From NCBI GenBank assembly GCA_028285485.1, contig JANQPC010000065.1:1-64000 (forward strand): a stretch of DNA of 64,000 nt, given 5' to 3'. The stretch's first letter is position 1; each line of letters starts with the position of its first letter. The notes beneath the pieces are model-generated. The model ran no database searches. It saw only the letters and a list, made by a program, of their open reading frames with translations, and was not told where the DNA came from. The position numbers were made by a program, and so were the translations under genes. Source of the stretch: Paracoccaceae bacterium (GTDB lineage: Bacteria; Pseudomonadota; Alphaproteobacteria; Rhodobacterales; Rhodobacteraceae). Shown here in pieces: positions 62,883-64,000 of the stretch.

Positions 62883-64000
62883 TCAGTGGCTCTCCCGCCA
62901 GGGAATGCGCGGATCCGCCCCGCGCAGGAAATCGAGATCGGCGCCTTCATGGGCCTGCATCACGTGGTCGACATAAAGCTTCGCATAGCCGCGTGCGTAT
63001 TGCGGGGCGTCTGGCGCCCAGGCGGCCCGGCGGCGTGCAAGCTCTTCATCGCCGACCAGAAGATCGAGCGTGCCCTCGGCGGCGGAGACGCGAATGCGAT
63101 CCCCGGTTTGAACAAGCGCGAGCGGACCGCCCGCCTGGGCCTCGGGCGAGACATGCAGGATCACCGTGCCATAGGCGGTGCCAGACATCCGCGCATCGGA
63201 AACCCGCACCATATCGCGCACGCCTTCCTTCACCAGGCGCGCCGGGATCGGCATATTGCCCACTTCCGGCATGCCGGGATAGCCCTTCGGCCCGCAGCCC
63301 TTCAGAACGAGGATCGTTTCCGCCGTGACCGGCAGATCATCGCGATCGATATTCGCTTTCAGATCCTCGATATTCTCAAACACATGCGCGGGGCCTTCAT
63401 GCTCCAGCAGCGCATCGGTGGCCGCCGAAGGCTTCACGATCGCCCCGTTGGGCGCAAGGTTGCCGCGCAGCACCCGCAGGCCCGCGGCCGGTTTCACCGG
63501 CGCATCGAAGGCGTGGATCACATCGCGGTTGCAACACTCCGCGCCGTCGCCATAGGCCGAGATATCGCCGCCCAGCACGGTCTTCGCGGCCCGAAGCTGG
63601 CCTGCGAGCTCGCGCAGCACAACCGGCATGCCGCCCGCGTAGCAGAAATCCTCCATAAGGTACTTGCCCGATGGCATGCAGTTGACGAGCAGCGGGATTT
63701 CCCCGCCGATCTCGAAATCCTTGAGCGTCAGATCCACGCCTACCCGCCCGGCGAGGGCCAGAAGATGCACCACCGCGTTCGTCGATCCGCCCACAGCGGC
63801 ATTGGCGAGGATCGCGTTCTCAAAAGCCGTCTTGGTGAGGATATCGGAGGGCTTGAGATCCTCCTCCACCATCTCGACAATTCGCTTGCCCGTCAGATGC
63901 GCGAGCGCCATGCGCCGGGCATCCACGGCCGGGAGGGCGGCATTGGTCGGAAGAGCAAGCCCCATCGCCTCCACGAGCGAGGCCATCGTCGAAGCGGTGC
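62883..64000 (-). CDS. IlvD/EDD-family sugar-acid dehydratase, partial
   Basis: The C-terminal 372 residues of a dehydratase; the rest (about 200 residues) lies beyond the window end, as the frame is open to 64000 with TASTMASLVEAMGLALP. Landmarks are GGSTNAVVHLLALAGRVGVDL, YAGGMPVVLRELAG, GCGPKGYPGMPEVGNMP, and VSDARMSGTAYGTVILHVSPEA. By context it should dehydrate galactonate (or arabonate) to the 2-keto-3-deoxy acid, replacing the enolase-family DgoD. The [Fe-S] cysteines are mostly upstream of this part. Confidence 0.9.
   Translation of the reverse strand, partial: TASTMASLVEAMGLALPTNAALPAVDARRMALAHLTGKRIVEMVEEDLKPSDILTKTAFENAILANAAVGGSTNAVVHLLALAGRVGVDLTLKDFEIGGEIPLLVNCMPSGKYLMEDFCYAGGMPVVLRELAGQLRAAKTVLGGDISAYGDGAECCNRDVIHAFDAPVKPAAGLRVLRGNLAPNGAIVKPSAATDALLEHEGPAHVFENIEDLKANIDRDDLPVTAETILVLKGCGPKGYPGMPEVGNMPIPARLVKEGVRDMVRVSDARMSGTAYGTVILHVSPEAQAGGPLALVQTGDRIRVSAAEGTLDLLVGDEELARRRAAWAPDAPQYARGYAKLYVDHVMQAHEGADLDFLRGADPRIPWRESH

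Overview
The window is high-GC alphaproteobacterial DNA with Rhodobacteraceae-type gene order. Signature clusters are hemN / fnrL / uspA / ccoNOQP-ccoGHIS with FnrL boxes, hemF-cobT-cobS beside hemE / hemC, pheA with a membrane cytochrome c, and an Irr-type iron box at dps. The species cannot be named from the sequence.

Region by region: 1-8.9 kb holds nudC, an SRPBCC protein, pheA, a membrane-anchored cytochrome c and a Yej-type peptide ABC importer whose ATPase gene is frameshifted. 8.9-13.9 kb holds a D,D-carboxypeptidase with a SPOR domain, a HAD hydrolase, clpS, an RsmC-like methyltransferase, an atypical SDR and a lipoprotein. 14-20.2 kb is a tetrapyrrole block (hemF, cobT, cobS, hemE, hemC, hemN) with candidate PpsR/CrtJ boxes. 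20.2-29.9 kb is the microaerobic respiration block: fnrL, uspA, the cbb3 oxidase and its assembly genes. 30-33.9 kb is tesA-ybbA-ybbP, followed by an elongator tRNA-Met.

33.97-51.15 kb is a 17.2-kb genomic island in the 3' end of that tRNA. It is bounded by a 16-bp direct repeat and carries a P4-type tyrosine integrase, an AlpA-like regulator and an HTH replication-type protein at its far end. Its cargo is mostly orphan genes: two Cys-rich secreted proteins, a SNase-type secreted nuclease, a DUF3800 protein, an orphan ABC solute-binding protein, a MarR and two HTH regulators, and what look like the two ends of a broken phage virion gene. The most striking cargo is a short BLUF photoreceptor gene facing a cobalamin-binding SCHIC (PpaA/AerR-like) gene. 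These are the two halves of the photosynthesis antirepressor AppA as separate proteins. Putative PpsR boxes lie in the hem cluster of the same window, so the pair could plausibly act on tetrapyrrole genes.

51.3-64 kb is core or flexible sequence: an RND efflux pair, dps with an Irr-like box, a DUF1289 protein, hemP behind a coupled 51-codon ORF, and a minus-strand operon. The operon encodes a near-complete galactoside to pyruvate route of the De Ley-Doudoroff type: IlvD/EDD dehydratase (cut by the window end), SDR dehydrogenase, dgoK, dgoA, SMP-30 lactonase, GH42 beta-galactosidase and galM.

All calls come from reading the sequence. No database search was run, so family names rest on remembered motifs.
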